The position numbers were made by a program, and so were the translations under genes. Below are positions 47,495 through 58,319 of a DNA stretch of 64,000 nucleotides, one piece after another. The stretch is from Agrocybe praecox (lineage: Eukaryota; Basidiomycota; Agaricomycetes; Agaricales; Agrocybaceae). The stretch is taken from assembly GCA_964017145.1 (NCBI GenBank), contig OZ024852.1:2605945-2669944 (forward strand), read 5' to 3'. The notes below the pieces were generated by a model. That model had not been told where the DNA came from, did not search any database, and saw only the letters and a program-made list of their open reading frames with translations. Within the stretch, counting starts at the first letter, position 1. Every line of letters begins with the position of its first letter.

Positions 47495-48100
47495 AAGACT
47501 TCAAGGTGGTTCTTGAAAGTGTTGAAGAACGGGAAAGAGTATCTAACTCTCTTTTATGAAACACTGGAGCGTGATACTTCTGAGTATCATAGAATCAGAA
47601 TAGCGGAGAATGAACCAGAAAGAATTGAAAAAGAAAGGATTGTAGTTTAGCTTGGTCCAGCCCAAGACGCGTGACAACAATGACACTCATTTGTGACGCG
47701 TCGCGTTTTCGTGGGCAACATTGACGCGAACAACTTGTGGCAAATGATTCTTTCTTTCTTTCTCAATCAAACCTTCTGTTCCCCAGGTAGCCTCAGGCAA
47801 TATATATATGGCTTTAGGTGCCACATTGGAAAGTGAAACCCCACATGTTGTGATATGAAATGTCTCCGATAACGGTGTCTGTGCACAATTATGGCGAACA
47901 ATTGGCGAAGTATGTAGGCGCAATATAATAATACACCCGAGGGACGATGAGTTATAAGTATATCGTTATCGATTAGAAGGAAACCTTCGAAGGATTTTTT
48001 TTGACTCGCCAAACGAGCAGAGGAACACCGAGCGATCTAGTCGTTCCACCGAATATCAGAGCATATTCAATACAGCACCCCGGATTCTATACAAAACATA
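47495..48100. other. Intergenic, nothing recognised
   Basis: About 600 bp between the RTC4 start and the TPT1 stop. Short minus-strand frames only; it includes the RTC4 promoter and the TPT1 3' UTR. Confidence 0.4.
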
Positions 48101-49144
48101 CTATGCGTCTTGCCATCCTTTGAGTTCTCCATTTTTTACATCTACAACCCTCTCGAAGAATTGTTTGGAAAGAAAGCCCCTTTCGTCGCCTTCCGTTAAT
48201 ACCACACCATTATCCGAAAGCCAGAACTTGATTTCTGCATTGAGAGCTTTCTTCACATCGATAAAAATGAGAATCTGAGAAGACGTTCGCATGCCTTGAA
48301 AACACCTAGTCAGTTGCTGAGCTTGAGGTAGAGACAAAACGAACAGACCGCTGACTACGTTCTGGTTCGCGACATTTTGGGCAAGATGTATATGATTTCG
48401 TTTCATTTTAGATAATCCTCCTTTCGCTGATGAAAAAAATAAATCAGCCATGTACGTGCACCGGTTGATGATGTTCCTTACAGATCAATTCCCAAGCTTC
48501 CCGAGTCGTCCCATGTACTGCCATTCCAGTTGGTATATCTGATACCGAAGTGATAGGCTTCAAATCGAGTTGTACCGTCTATGCTGATGTCAGCCTCTAT
48601 AGCATTATAGACAGGAAGCTTACCTTGATCGAGTGTCCTTGACGAGCCTTTATCCACCAGACTCCGGATACGGGCATGTCCTCAGATGAAGTGGCGCCGT
48701 ACACGAGCAATTTAGCGCCTTCCGGGCTCTCGAGGACCAGATCATATCTCTGTTTCGCATCAGCCTTCACCATTTCCTTTATCTTTTCCAGATCAAGAGC
48801 TTGCGCCTTTAATTTTGGGTGTTGTAGCTGACGAACATGTCATTAATTTTGTTGAGACGCAAGACGAAATTACAACACACCAGGTCGGACACTTTAACGT
48901 ATCCATCCGCACGCATAGGTAAGCCTTCTCCCTGCGCTCCGTGACGAAGTAGCCAGGACAATGTTTTCGATATCCGAACTTCGGGTGAGTCCCTGTCCAT
49001 ACCACGCAACTTTGTGCTCCCGGAGGGGTTGCCTCCTCGTCCCCCACCTCCAGGCTTAGCCTTTTGCTTGTCCTTGTTCTGCCCCCTCTGTTGCTGTTGT
49101 TGTTTCTGAGCAGGTGCTACCCCTTCGTTTGTGGTTGAGCTCAT
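48101..49144 (-). CDS. TPT1: tRNA 2'-phosphotransferase TPT1/KptA
   Basis: TPT1 transfers the splice-junction 2'-phosphate of spliced tRNA to NAD+. The start at 49144 opens MSSTTNEGVAPAQ, followed by a Q/G/K-rich leader. The catalytic domain runs through SKTLSWLLRHGAQGEGL, MRADGYVKVSDLV, LLVYGATSSEDMP, ITSVSDIPTGMAVHGT, SRGGLSKMKRNHIHLA, SSQILIFIDVKKAL and LSDNGVVLTEG, ending GWQDA (stop 48103-48101). The conserved RHG, HGT, RGGLxxMxRxHIH and SDN blocks are all there. Several short introns. It is divergent from the cyclase gene at 49404, with 259 bp between start codons. Confidence 0.95.
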
Positions 49145-49403
49145 GGTAGGGATTTTGAAAGCCGCTGATTTGCTGCGCGATATGAACCGAGTCGAGTCAT
49201 GACGATTTGGTGAGTTTGAATGAAAGCAACATTAGATTGTTCTTTAACGCGAGTCTGATCTATACCCACAATACACTGCTAGCTGTGCCTTTGAGTGTTC
49301 TTGTTGAAAATGAGCGTATAGTATTAGAGATCATGCAGAGAAGACTTAGAAGTATTTCTGGAGAAAAAAGCGGAGTTTAAATCATCTTTGACCTCGAACT
49401 ACG

Positions 49404-50117
49404 ATGTCTTTCGCTAGGAGATACATTGATCTCTCCCATTCTCTGGATTCGGCCACGGTAATATATCCAGGAGATCCTGGATACTCTATGGGTGCTCACG
49501 CTTCCCATGCAAAAGACGGATATTCAGTGCACAGACTTTCCCTGGGCACACACACCGGGACACATATCGATGCGCCATACCATTTCTTCGCGGATGAGAT
49601 GACTGTGGAGAAAATACCAATCGGTGATCTCATTGGTCCAGCTCTTGTAATCGATCTCTCAGGTAGCAGCCAGTCATTAAACGATAGAGAGAAGATAACG
49701 TGGAATCATCTACGTCCTTACACGCACCTTATGCAACCTGGCTGTATCTTGCTTATAAACACCGGATGGTCGAAGCTTCACTATCAAACATCCAAATACC
49801 AAGACCATCCATACATCACACCGGAAGTAGCATCTGAGCTCCTCTTAAAAGGAATCCGCGTCGTTGGAGTTGACACACTGAGTCCGGACGAGACCCCGTC
49901 ATCTAGTGGCGACCACGCGACTACTGATGGTTTTGGCTTTCACGAAAAATTCTTGGGAGGAGGCGGGCTCATTGCAGAGAACGTAACCAACTTGGAAGAG
50001 CTCATTGAGGCCCAGAAATCTTCTCCCGGAAGGTCGTGGATTGTTAATCTGGTCCCTCTCAAGTTTGTTGGTGGCGACGGCTCTCCAGTTCGAGCATTTG
50101 CGTATAATTTGAACTGA
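49404..50117 (+). CDS. Cyclase/kynurenine formamidase-like metal-dependent hydrolase
   Basis: An intronless 237-residue protein of the cyclase family (PF04199 type). The metal-binding signature HTGTHIDAPYH lies at about residues 49-59. Other family marks are YIDLSHSLDS at the start, YPGDPG, LLINTGWSKL, VVGVDTLSPDE and the late FHEKFL/GGGLIAENVTNL. Bacterial relatives (KynB) hydrolyse N-formylkynurenine; others act on isatin or similar ring amides, so the substrate is open. No signal peptide. Divergent from TPT1. Confidence 0.88.
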   Translation: MSFARRYIDLSHSLDSATVIYPGDPGYSMGAHASHAKDGYSVHRLSLGTHTGTHIDAPYHFFADEMTVEKIPIGDLIGPALVIDLSGSSQSLNDREKITWNHLRPYTHLMQPGCILLINTGWSKLHYQTSKYQDHPYITPEVASELLLKGIRVVGVDTLSPDETPSSSGDHATTDGFGFHEKFLGGGGLIAENVTNLEELIEAQKSSPGRSWIVNLVPLKFVGGDGSPVRAFAYNLN

Positions 50118-50522
50118 GGTCTGTCTCGAGGAGGTGAAGAAGCATGGGCTGGAAACTGTACTAAACCACGAGATAGGAAGCCAAAGCATGTATACACTGA
50201 ATACTGTACTCGATTAAATAAGGCTCTCGCTATTTGCGTCTGAAAACATGCCGCAAAATATGAAGACATACAAAATATACCGCCGTAATAGCATAGGTTA
50301 AGTACAAATGGCTTATCAATGTTCAAGCTTCAAGCTTCAAGAATGTAAAGAGTATACTTTCAGTATGTACGTGTTTGTCAACTGCCCTCAAGCGGGTAAC
50401 TGGAAAGGTACTCGCTGGATGATACAATTTCTATTTGAGCGGACACAACGCTTGACCTCGAACTTCCTTCCCCCCCTGCTGAGATATTTCTCGCTCAAGG
50501 GGAACCCACACATCCATGAAAC
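50118..50522. other. Intergenic, upstream of ZIP gene
   Basis: About 400 bp. It contains a short direct repeat of AAGCTTC (50324-50341). No gene recognised; the ZIP promoter is expected here. Confidence 0.4.
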
Positions 50523-52445
50523 ATGCCGACTCTCCTACCTTACCTTAGTTTTACCACTGCAACAGCGACAATGACTGGCCTATTCGAAGTTGAGGAACCG
50601 ATTGTTGGAGTTATGCTGAGCATCCTCTTTGCATCACTTTTCGGTGGGTACCTGCGCACAGATTCAACCGGTGTATACCTCTGAACACAGTAATGAGTGT
50701 AGCTGTGTCGTTTCCAACTATATCAAAGCAGATTCCTTTCCTCCGAATACCTGGAATAGTGTTTTTCATAGGGAAACACTTTGGTACTGGTGTCATCTTA
50801 GCGACCGCTTTCATTCATCTGCTGGATGATGCCTTCCGGTCACTGCAAAGTAAGAAGGTTGCAGAGAGATATGGAAAGCTGGGGAAATATACTGGATCAA
50901 TCATGTTCGTCTCTTGTCATATTTATACGTGCACCGTTTTACTGATGAATTATTAGCTTATTGTCTTTACTGTCGATATTTCTGGTAGAATGTCCGTGAA
51001 GCCTTGGCATTAAATCGAGTATATGCTAACATTCTTTCGTCCAGACATCTCAACTTCATATGTCGAACATCTACACGACAAGCCCTCTGCACCTCCTACT
51101 CCTGATGCATCTCCTCCTCTCTCCCCTCTGCCAGAACATCCAAACTCTCTGCCTGACATTGACGAGAGTACCCCTCTTTTACATCCTCATTTGACCAAGA
51201 TGACATCGGCTCCAGTATTGCCAGTTCCGAAACGAACGCAAACATTGCCAGCTGCACCTTCTCAACTTCAACACTATCACCATCGTCACCATCCACAAAT
51301 ACCTGGGGTTCCAATTGAAGTTTTGACAAATTCCCCGCGAATTTGCAGACTGGCAATCGCGCATGATCACCTGCATGGACACCATGTATGCGAACTTCAT
51401 GGTAATGATGTTGAGCAACAAGAACACGCAAGACACCATGGCATAGCTGATGCTCGTGAACACGATCACGAACAACATAAGCCCAGGATAGGAAGACGGA
51501 GACAAGTTGTTGGTTTACTTGTAAGTGCCCTCTGTTCTAGGCATAATGCAACTTGGCTAATATGCCTCTCAGGTCTTACAATTAGGAATTATGATTCACT
51601 CGCTTGTCATAGGGTTAACGCTGTCCGTCACCACCGGTTCTGATTTCAGTGCGTCTATTTTGCTGGTATTCTGTGACAATATCCTTTAACCACATATTAT
51701 CTACTGTAGCTTCTCTGACGACTGCGATCATATTCCACCAAATTTTTGAAGGTTTATCACTGGGTATCCGGATAGCCGCTCTTCCCCCAGCACATAAACA
51801 CAACCATAGTCATGGAGATGATCCCAACGAAGCAAACGGGCACCAGGCAGAACAACGAAGAAGAGACCATCGTCACTCGAATGGCAGTGATCATCACCAC
51901 CCTCATTCACCATCCCAATCCCCCTTTGTCTCTCCAAAAGTGTCAAGAAAATGTTGGAAATTTTTGTGTTCGTTGAGGCATGTCGAATGGCTGAAGCCTA
52001 CCATGACAATCTTATTCGGAGTGACGACCCCATTCGGAATGTGCTTGGGTATGGTCTTGTGGAAGCGACAAGGTGCAGGGGAAGATGGTGCGTTTTAACT
52101 CTGCTAATATTCATTTTCTTGTGTCAGTCAACTCATTGCTTTCTATATTACTCAGCACCGATGCTCCTCGTGCAAGGGGTCATGTCTGCTATTTCGGCTG
52201 GCATGTTGATATATGCATCCACCGTCGAAATGATCGCTGGTGACTTTGTATTTGGCGATGTGGAAGGAAATCATCACCACCACCATCACGAACACGAAGG
52301 CCATGAACCAGAACAGGGACATGGTGGTTCTGAGTCGGGTAAAGAGGAATCGCTGAAGAAGACTACTATTTGGAAGCGAGCATTGGCTCTATTGAGCTTG
52401 TTTGCAGGCGCGGGGGCGATGGTTCTTGTTGGCCTCGGAGAATGA
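50523..52445 (+). CDS. ZIP-family zinc/metal transporter
   Basis: ZIP proteins import zinc or iron into the cytosol through eight membrane helices. Exons join as EPIVGVMLSILFASLF|VMSVAVSF..., IPGIVFFIGKHFGTGVILATAFIHLLDDAF (helix with metal-site HLL), GSII|LLSLLSIFLVE|YISTSYVEHL. A long cytosolic loop rich in Pro and His follows, then QLGIMIHSLVIGLTLSVTTGSDF and TTAIIFHQIFEGLSLGIRI, the metal-binding helices IV and V (HSLVIG, HQIFEG). A second His-rich loop, FGVTTPFGMCLGM, LLVQGVMSAISAGMLIYASTVEMIAGDF, and a final helix ending VGLGE complete it (stop 52443-52445). An alternative start is 50571. The His-rich loops may sense or buffer zinc. Confidence 0.92.
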
Positions 52446-52850
52446 TTGGTTGAATCGCTCATTATCAGTTCGGACACCTCATCTGTTACGGTCTATCAAA
52501 AAGCGCTTTCTCATCCTCCGCCTCTCGAAACGCGATGTATACCGGAGAAAGAGATGAAAGTTTTCGTCTACCACAGGTACATCAGGGCCGCCGGTTCATG
52601 GACAGAAAATGAAAGGCGATATGTGTTGCTCACTGATTTATGACTGCCCTCTTTCTCTCAGCCACATGATAGCACAACATAATCATGTAAACTTTTATCA
52701 TTACGCGTCGCGCAACCCCGACTGTTGCGTCATTAATGTTTTCACGAAATTGTATGATTGCTTGTGTACGTTGATAGGTAAATTTAATCATTGTAAAATA
52801 TATCATCATCATTGGACACTCGAAACAATAATATATTCATTCTCGATTTC
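52446..52850. other. Intergenic between convergent genes
   Basis: About 400 bp between the ZIP and hydrolase stop codons, likely two 3' UTRs. No feature seen. Confidence 0.35.
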
Positions 52851-53949
52851 CTAGAGCATACTTTGTATCTTCGTACGCCCATTATTTTCTTGAAGGTGAG
52901 TACGGAACCATTGAACAGTCGCCTTGAATGCGCCTTCCTTTCCTGCCTTTACATTTGGATCTGACATATCTCCACGGATGGTGAAACCGTGCTTGCATCC
53001 TTCGAAATGAATCCTTTTGTAGCCAGGAGCAAATTTTCCGTTGCCGAGAATTTCATCTGCTTGATTGGACGAGGAAACAGGGAATTGTGAGTCGATTGGA
53101 CAGGAGTTTATTAGCAGGGGTGCTTTGGACTTTGCTAGGTATGTCTGGGAAAGAAACATGAAAATCAGATGTGCTGCAGGTCTTCTGGGACGGGGTTCAC
53201 GAACCTTGAAGTCGTCAGGCGCTCTTATTAAAGATGGGTGAGAGACTACGGAGGCTTGGATGATGTTCTCAAACGCTAAATCAAATACATAGCGTCCTGT
53301 ACGGGTGTGACACTACGTTTCAATTCTCAGTATAACATCGGATGAAATGCAATCTCTCACCACCAAAGCAATATCCTGTCGCACCAAAAATTGTTATTCC
53401 TCGATTTTCTTTGAGTTCTTGGATGACTTCATCAAGCGGAGGACGTGTCTGGCGCTCGCCGTGCTTCGATAACCACTTCGTGACGTCGAAGCTGCGTGCT
53501 GGTCCTAATGCATCTGCTGGGACGGCGTCGCCGGCGAAATAGTCAGGAATAAAGACCTGTTATGATCTTAAGAAAGGGAAATAGGGAATAAACCTTATAT
53601 AATCGAAGTCAGTACCTTGAATCCATTCTCGGCAAAGTCGTCGGCCAGGAGCTATAAGTATAGACATCATGGGTTTTAATGTAAAAGAGGCCACCGTGAA
53701 TCAAAATTTAACATACCTGGGAATTTATGAGTTGAGGACCAAATGCATCCGTCAAGAAGAGTATCGCTGTATTCTTAGAATATGTATTACTGGGAGTTGC
53801 GACGTATGTGTTTACACCCCTGATTCGCTCCCACTGGCCTGCCAATAACTTGGCGTTAATTAGATTGGGGTAAATTCAATTAATAAAAGCTCACCCTTGG
53901 GGATGCCCTCATGAGTAACTCCTTTGATACAGTCAAGGCATAAACTCAT
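52851..53949 (-). CDS. Dienelactone hydrolase family protein, copy 1
   Basis: The start at 53949 reads MSLCLDCIKGVTHEGIPKG in one exon, where the neighbour has an intron. Exons then give TYVATPSN, AILFLTDAFGPQLINSQ, LLADDFAENGFK, FGATGYCFGG (nucleophile Cys), YVFDLAFENIIQASVVSHPSL, then APLLINSCPIDSQFP (Asp region) and GCKHGFTIRGDMSDP (catalytic His), stop 52853-52851. The Cys-Asp-His triad is complete. Family members hydrolyse dienelactone in aromatic catabolism, but many fungal ones have unknown substrates. It is a tandem paralogue of the next gene, 260 bp away, same strand. Confidence 0.87.
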
Positions 53950-54209
53950 AGTGACAGTTGAGAGCTATTAACAAACATCAGATGAAATGGGCGGCCATCC
54001 TTTTATACCTGGAGCCAAGTCTTCCATGATCCTGAGAGCCCCGGTCTGATGCATTCTCCATCCTCTATTTTTACTTTATTCCCCTTACGGGCACGCGTAC
54101 ATCTTCAATATTTCAATCCGCATACGTTAATTGGTATGTTAATAATTCACGTCTACATCAACAAAATAACGTCCACTGTTAATATTATAGCAGTCTGATG
54201 AGGGCTACT

Positions 54210-55322
54210 TCAAAGCTTGGAAATGAACCATTCGACGGCAGACTTGAATGCGCCCTCCTTGCCAGCCTTGACCTTGGGGTCGGACATGTCGCCACGAACA
54301 GCGAATCCGTGGGTGCAGCCGTCAAAGTACTCGCGCTTGTAACCATGTTCGTACTTGGCGAAGAGCTTATCAGCTATCGCGGATGATTCGAGGGGGAATT
54401 GCGAGTCGACTGTGCAAGAATTAATCAGGAGAGGCGCCTTGGAGGTCGAGATGTATTTCTGATAAATTTTCATTTCAATCAGTAATCATCACTTTTCAAG
54501 TATCAGAAATGACACTACCTCGAGGTCTTCAGGAACTTTGAGGAGAGAAGGGTGCGAGGCGACAGATGCCTGGATGATATTCTCGAAGGCGAGGTCAAAA
54601 ACGTATCGGCCTGCACACGGGTACGATGATTTAATCAATGTCGCCATTGCGGTAAACTATCATTATTCTCACCACCGAAGCAGTAACCAGTGGCTCCGAA
54701 AGTGGTGACTCCTTGCTTCTTTAACTCAGCAATGACCTTGTCGAGGACAGGTCTTGTCTGTGGCTCGCCATGGCTGGGGAACCATTTTCCAATGTCGAAA
54801 TCACTTCCAGGGTTCAGAGCCTCGGGAGGGATGGGGTCACCGTTCAAGTAGTCAGGTGCGTAAACCTTTTATTCAAAAGCAAGATAAGCCGGTGAAGACT
54901 CCACGACGAAAACTAAGCACCTTGAATCCATTCTCGGCAAAGTCATCGGCAAGGAGCTACACGATCAAATCAATCTTCATCAGATTAGATTCGTTAACTC
55001 GAATCGCATCACATACCTGCGCATTGACAAGTTGTGGCCCGAAGACGTCCGTCAGGAAGAGAATAGCTTTGTCCTTAGGATAATCTTTGGATGGGGTAGC
55101 AACATAGGTCTTTACTCCCGCGATTTCTTCCCATTTGCCTGCGCGATGAATCAGTTAGCAAGGACAATCACAACAATCAAGATATGATCACTCACCCTTG
55201 GGAGTACCTTCGTGGGTAACGCCTATATTACGTGAATACGAAGAATGTATTAGGGTCTCGCAAAGAGTTATGACAGAGAAATCACACAGCGTACCTTGGA
55301 TACAGTGCTCGCAGAAACTCAT
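54210..55322 (-). CDS. Dienelactone hydrolase family protein, copy 2
   Basis: The start at 55322 reads MSFCEHCIQG|VTHEGTPKG, interrupted by an intron absent from copy 1. It continues KWEEIAGVKTYVATPSKDY, AILFLTDVFGPQLVNAQ, LLADDFAENGFKVYAPDYL, FGATGYCFGG (Cys), YVFDLAFENIIQASVASHPSLL, APLLINSCTVDSQFP and GCTHGFAVRGDMSDP (His), ending WFISKL (stop 54212-54210). The triad is intact. About eight short introns. High similarity to copy 1 in all blocks indicates local duplication. No signal peptide, so cytosolic. Confidence 0.88.
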
Positions 55323-56439
55323 AATCAATGTGTGCGGTTAATGATGGTGGTGGTTCGTGATCAACAGTAGAAACTGGAAGAACTATACAGAACTCTCAAG
55401 ACCCTCTGCGCTCCCTGCCCCTTTTATAAGTCGCGCTTACCCCTCACTTTGAAATCTCTCAGGATCCATTCTTGTCGTGGACAAAACACTATTTCTGGCA
55501 ATTAGGACTTCACTGATTAGATAGCAGCTGACAAAACTTTAGAAGAAAGCACATGTGGTGCGGCTCACTTTCCGTTTCCGCGTTCATGACAGTGGTAATA
55601 TTAACAAAGACTAAAAGACAAATTATCGTTCAATCAGCGTTTAATTGATGTTAAATTTGTTCGACATTTGAAAGGCATGATCCTATCGTGATGGTAATAA
55701 ACATGCTGGGATGGCAAACTGCGGCCTGGAATAGTCTGCAGTATTAAAATGACCGGGTCTTCGAGGTCACTTGGGTTGAAGTAGGGACCCTCGCAATCAA
55801 GCGAGGTTTACTATTCATTCAGCTACACTATAAGTACAAAAAATATGTAGCTACTAAGTCATAAGGAGATGAAAAAGAATTAAAAGGGAATGTGGCATTT
55901 ACTAGCCAGATAATAGAGTAATCCTGAAATGCATTATCTCCTTGAGATAATGTGTGGGCCGTCAAGTGATCACTAATTACTATACTATTAAGCAGATGCG
56001 CAAGTTCGTATGTACCTGTTTGTTTTCGCACCTCTTTCGGTAAATCTTATTGTTCTTTTCACTCATTTTCTCATTTTGATGACGTATTTTTATTGCTCTC
56101 GCCATATTCCATCGTCTGTCCTCCATCTCTCCATTTTACCTCACCAAATTTGGAACTATTTTCCAGATACTAACATGCTTCAGTGTCCTCTCTACCTTTC
56201 TTTATTTTTGGTGCCGGAGCGAAGCGAGGCGCATGCCTTGTACCCAGTAATCACTTGTGTTTACCCCGATTACTTATATGCGGCTCTTGAAGCTTGAAGC
56301 TTGAAGTGTTCGCGTATAATTCAATTTTTAGAATAGAAAAAATCCTTTGACTCTCTGCTAATTCCATATTTTAGCATCGTACAATCCTTAGAATCCGTAC
56401 TGCAAGTTTTTGCATCCCAGATTGTGATGCCCACAGCTG
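55323..56439. other. Intergenic, nothing recognised
   Basis: About 1.1 kb between the start of hydrolase copy 2 and the stop of the acetyltransferase. One plus-strand frame (56010-56297) lacks any motif. A short CTTGAAG direct repeat lies at 56286-56306. Confidence 0.4.
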
Positions 56440-57898
56440 CTAAAGGTGCCGAAGCCGAAGCCTAAACGCATTCTTAGACGCACGCGAGTCCGGGGGAAGG
56501 TAATCGGAGTAAAATCCAGCGACAAATTCTTCTGCCTTGAAGCCAAATTGATTGTATAAAAGCTAATAAAATGTTAGACCAATAGATCGCAAGCTAAATT
56601 TGAAATAGCAGACCATGGCAGAGCTGTTGGTCGAAACGTGGAGAGTAAAGTCTTTGTCGAGATGCATCGTAATAAGGTGGTACAACATTGTTCTGGCGAT
56701 TTGGGTTTTGTCCCAGCCAGCCTTAACAGCGAGATACGTGATGTAGGTCTGTATGGGGGACGTGATGATTGCGACCCCAACGACGACTTTCCTGAACATC
56801 GCAATGATAGTGGATTTCTCGGGCTGATAATCGAGGGAGTCGCTAACTGGGGATATTATCAGCCAACTTCTCGCACTTGGTCAAGTAAGAACAAAGTGAA
56901 CCATTTATGTCCGGCCAGAAAGACCTCTCCAGTAGATCATGGATTTGAGGTAGTTGATACACGTGCATAGTCGAATATGTTATAGGGCTAGGTGATTCCA
57001 AAGGCACTTCTTGCTCGGGGCTAGTAAAGGTCGAATGAGGGTGGGGTCCGAGTGAGACAGGGATGTACGCACTGTGCCAGTGTGTAATGTTCTCGGATAT
57101 CTGCCATGAGATTCATCCATGGAGTACGAGTGTCCCAGTCAACTGATATAAGACCAGGAGGCATGAATTCCATCGTTCCATGAAGTCTTGAAAGGAAGGA
57201 AGAGGAGAAGGGAGTCGTTCTGATGTCATATAGTGCACTCAAGACATCTGGATCTGGGTTGACAGGTTGCGAAGCGATAGGTGGAAGCGGGTTCAATGGT
57301 ATACTATGCGAGCAAATAGTAGGCGACTGGTGTTTTATTTGCTGCTAAATCAGTCAGGTTTGCTGTATGAATAGTGACTACACACCCGCTCTAATTTGAG
57401 CTTTCTCAGAATCAAAGCTTCGGTTTTAGAAAGTGTCTCCTTTGCTGATAATTCAGTGACCAATGAAGCAAATTCGGACGACCGCATAGGTCTGGTGAGT
57501 TGTTCCTAGGCAGATTACAGTCGGTTTCAGATTGAAGAAAAATCTTCATGAAGATGATCTCCTCACATTGTCATCCAACTCAACCCGAGACTTCTCCAAG
57601 GCTTCCCGTGCCTGCAGGAGGTCCGGAATAAGAGGCTCTATGACTTGCTCGAAAGCATGGTCGTCATTTTCGGACCTATGGCTGGTCCACAATGCATGAA
57701 GCAAAGGTTCGACCGAGAAATTTACATTTTGCTGAATTTCTCCTGCGCTTCCTTCGCCCTTGATCCTCTTTTGACGTTTCCTCGGCGGATATTTCGCCTT
57801 TCCTCGCTGTTTTGTTTATCGGTAAATGTTAATACCCAGGAGCATACACTTACCTTTACTTCGAAGTATTCAGATTCGTCGCTAGGTTCTGAGGACAT
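56440..57898 (-). CDS. GNAT acetyltransferase, KAT14/CSRP2BP-like
   Basis: The frame joins across several short introns. MSSEPSDESEYFEVK|RGKAKYPPRKRQKR is a basic start, then a helical region (VEPLLHALW, LTRPMRSSEFASLVTEL) and IPLNPLPPIASQPVNPD, TTPFSSSFLSRLHGTMEF, WDTRTPWMNLMADIREHYTLA|HPEQE. The GNAT domain follows: YQLPQIHDLLERSFWPDIN|VSDSLDY, VVVGVAIITSPIQTYITYLAV, GWDKTQIARTMLYHLI, KDFTLHVSTNSSAM|LLYNQFGFK and FYSDYL, stop 56442-56440. The GNAT part closely resembles the KAT14 subunit of metazoan ATAC complexes. The N-terminal half is not assigned. Splitting into two genes was considered, but a 57-nt intron at about 57077-57021 joins them in phase. Confidence 0.75.
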
Positions 57899-58319
57899 AG
57901 CCAGCCCGTTAAAAAATGTTTGAGGAGCCCATGGAAGTAGTGGTCAAAGAAAGCATTTGGCTAGGCGTGATGCTGATGCCATGAGCGCTAGGTGCTAAGC
58001 CTTTTGTTCTTCGTTCCTTTCTTCCATCATCTACTTGAATGGAACTTATACTTTCCTCAGTCGTCCTTAATTCTGGCTCGGCTCGCCGCTGGGAAGTTTC
58101 TCTTCTTTATCTATGTACCTGAAAAAGCAATAGGATATGTGAGAAAGTTCCCTATCTAATTTGAGTGAGTACTAGTAGCACATGTAATCCGGTGTGTGTA
58201 TCATCCCATTTATGTCGGATTTGTCACTAAATGTCCTTTGATTCTTATAAATTGTATAGTATACTCCCATCCCCTATATAATCTGGACAAAATATCATTT
58301 CTTTTGCCACTAAGAAAAC
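57899..58319. other. Divergent promoter region, acetyltransferase / hydrolase
   Basis: About 420 bp between two divergent start codons. A CTATATAATC element near 58274-58283 could be the TATA box of the hydrolase gene. Confidence 0.4.

Noticed and set aside
50324..50341. AAGCTTC direct repeats, matched in reverse at 56286-56306
   Set aside because: The unit is nearly self-complementary and short, and flanks do not match, so a transposon with these as terminal repeats is not supported.
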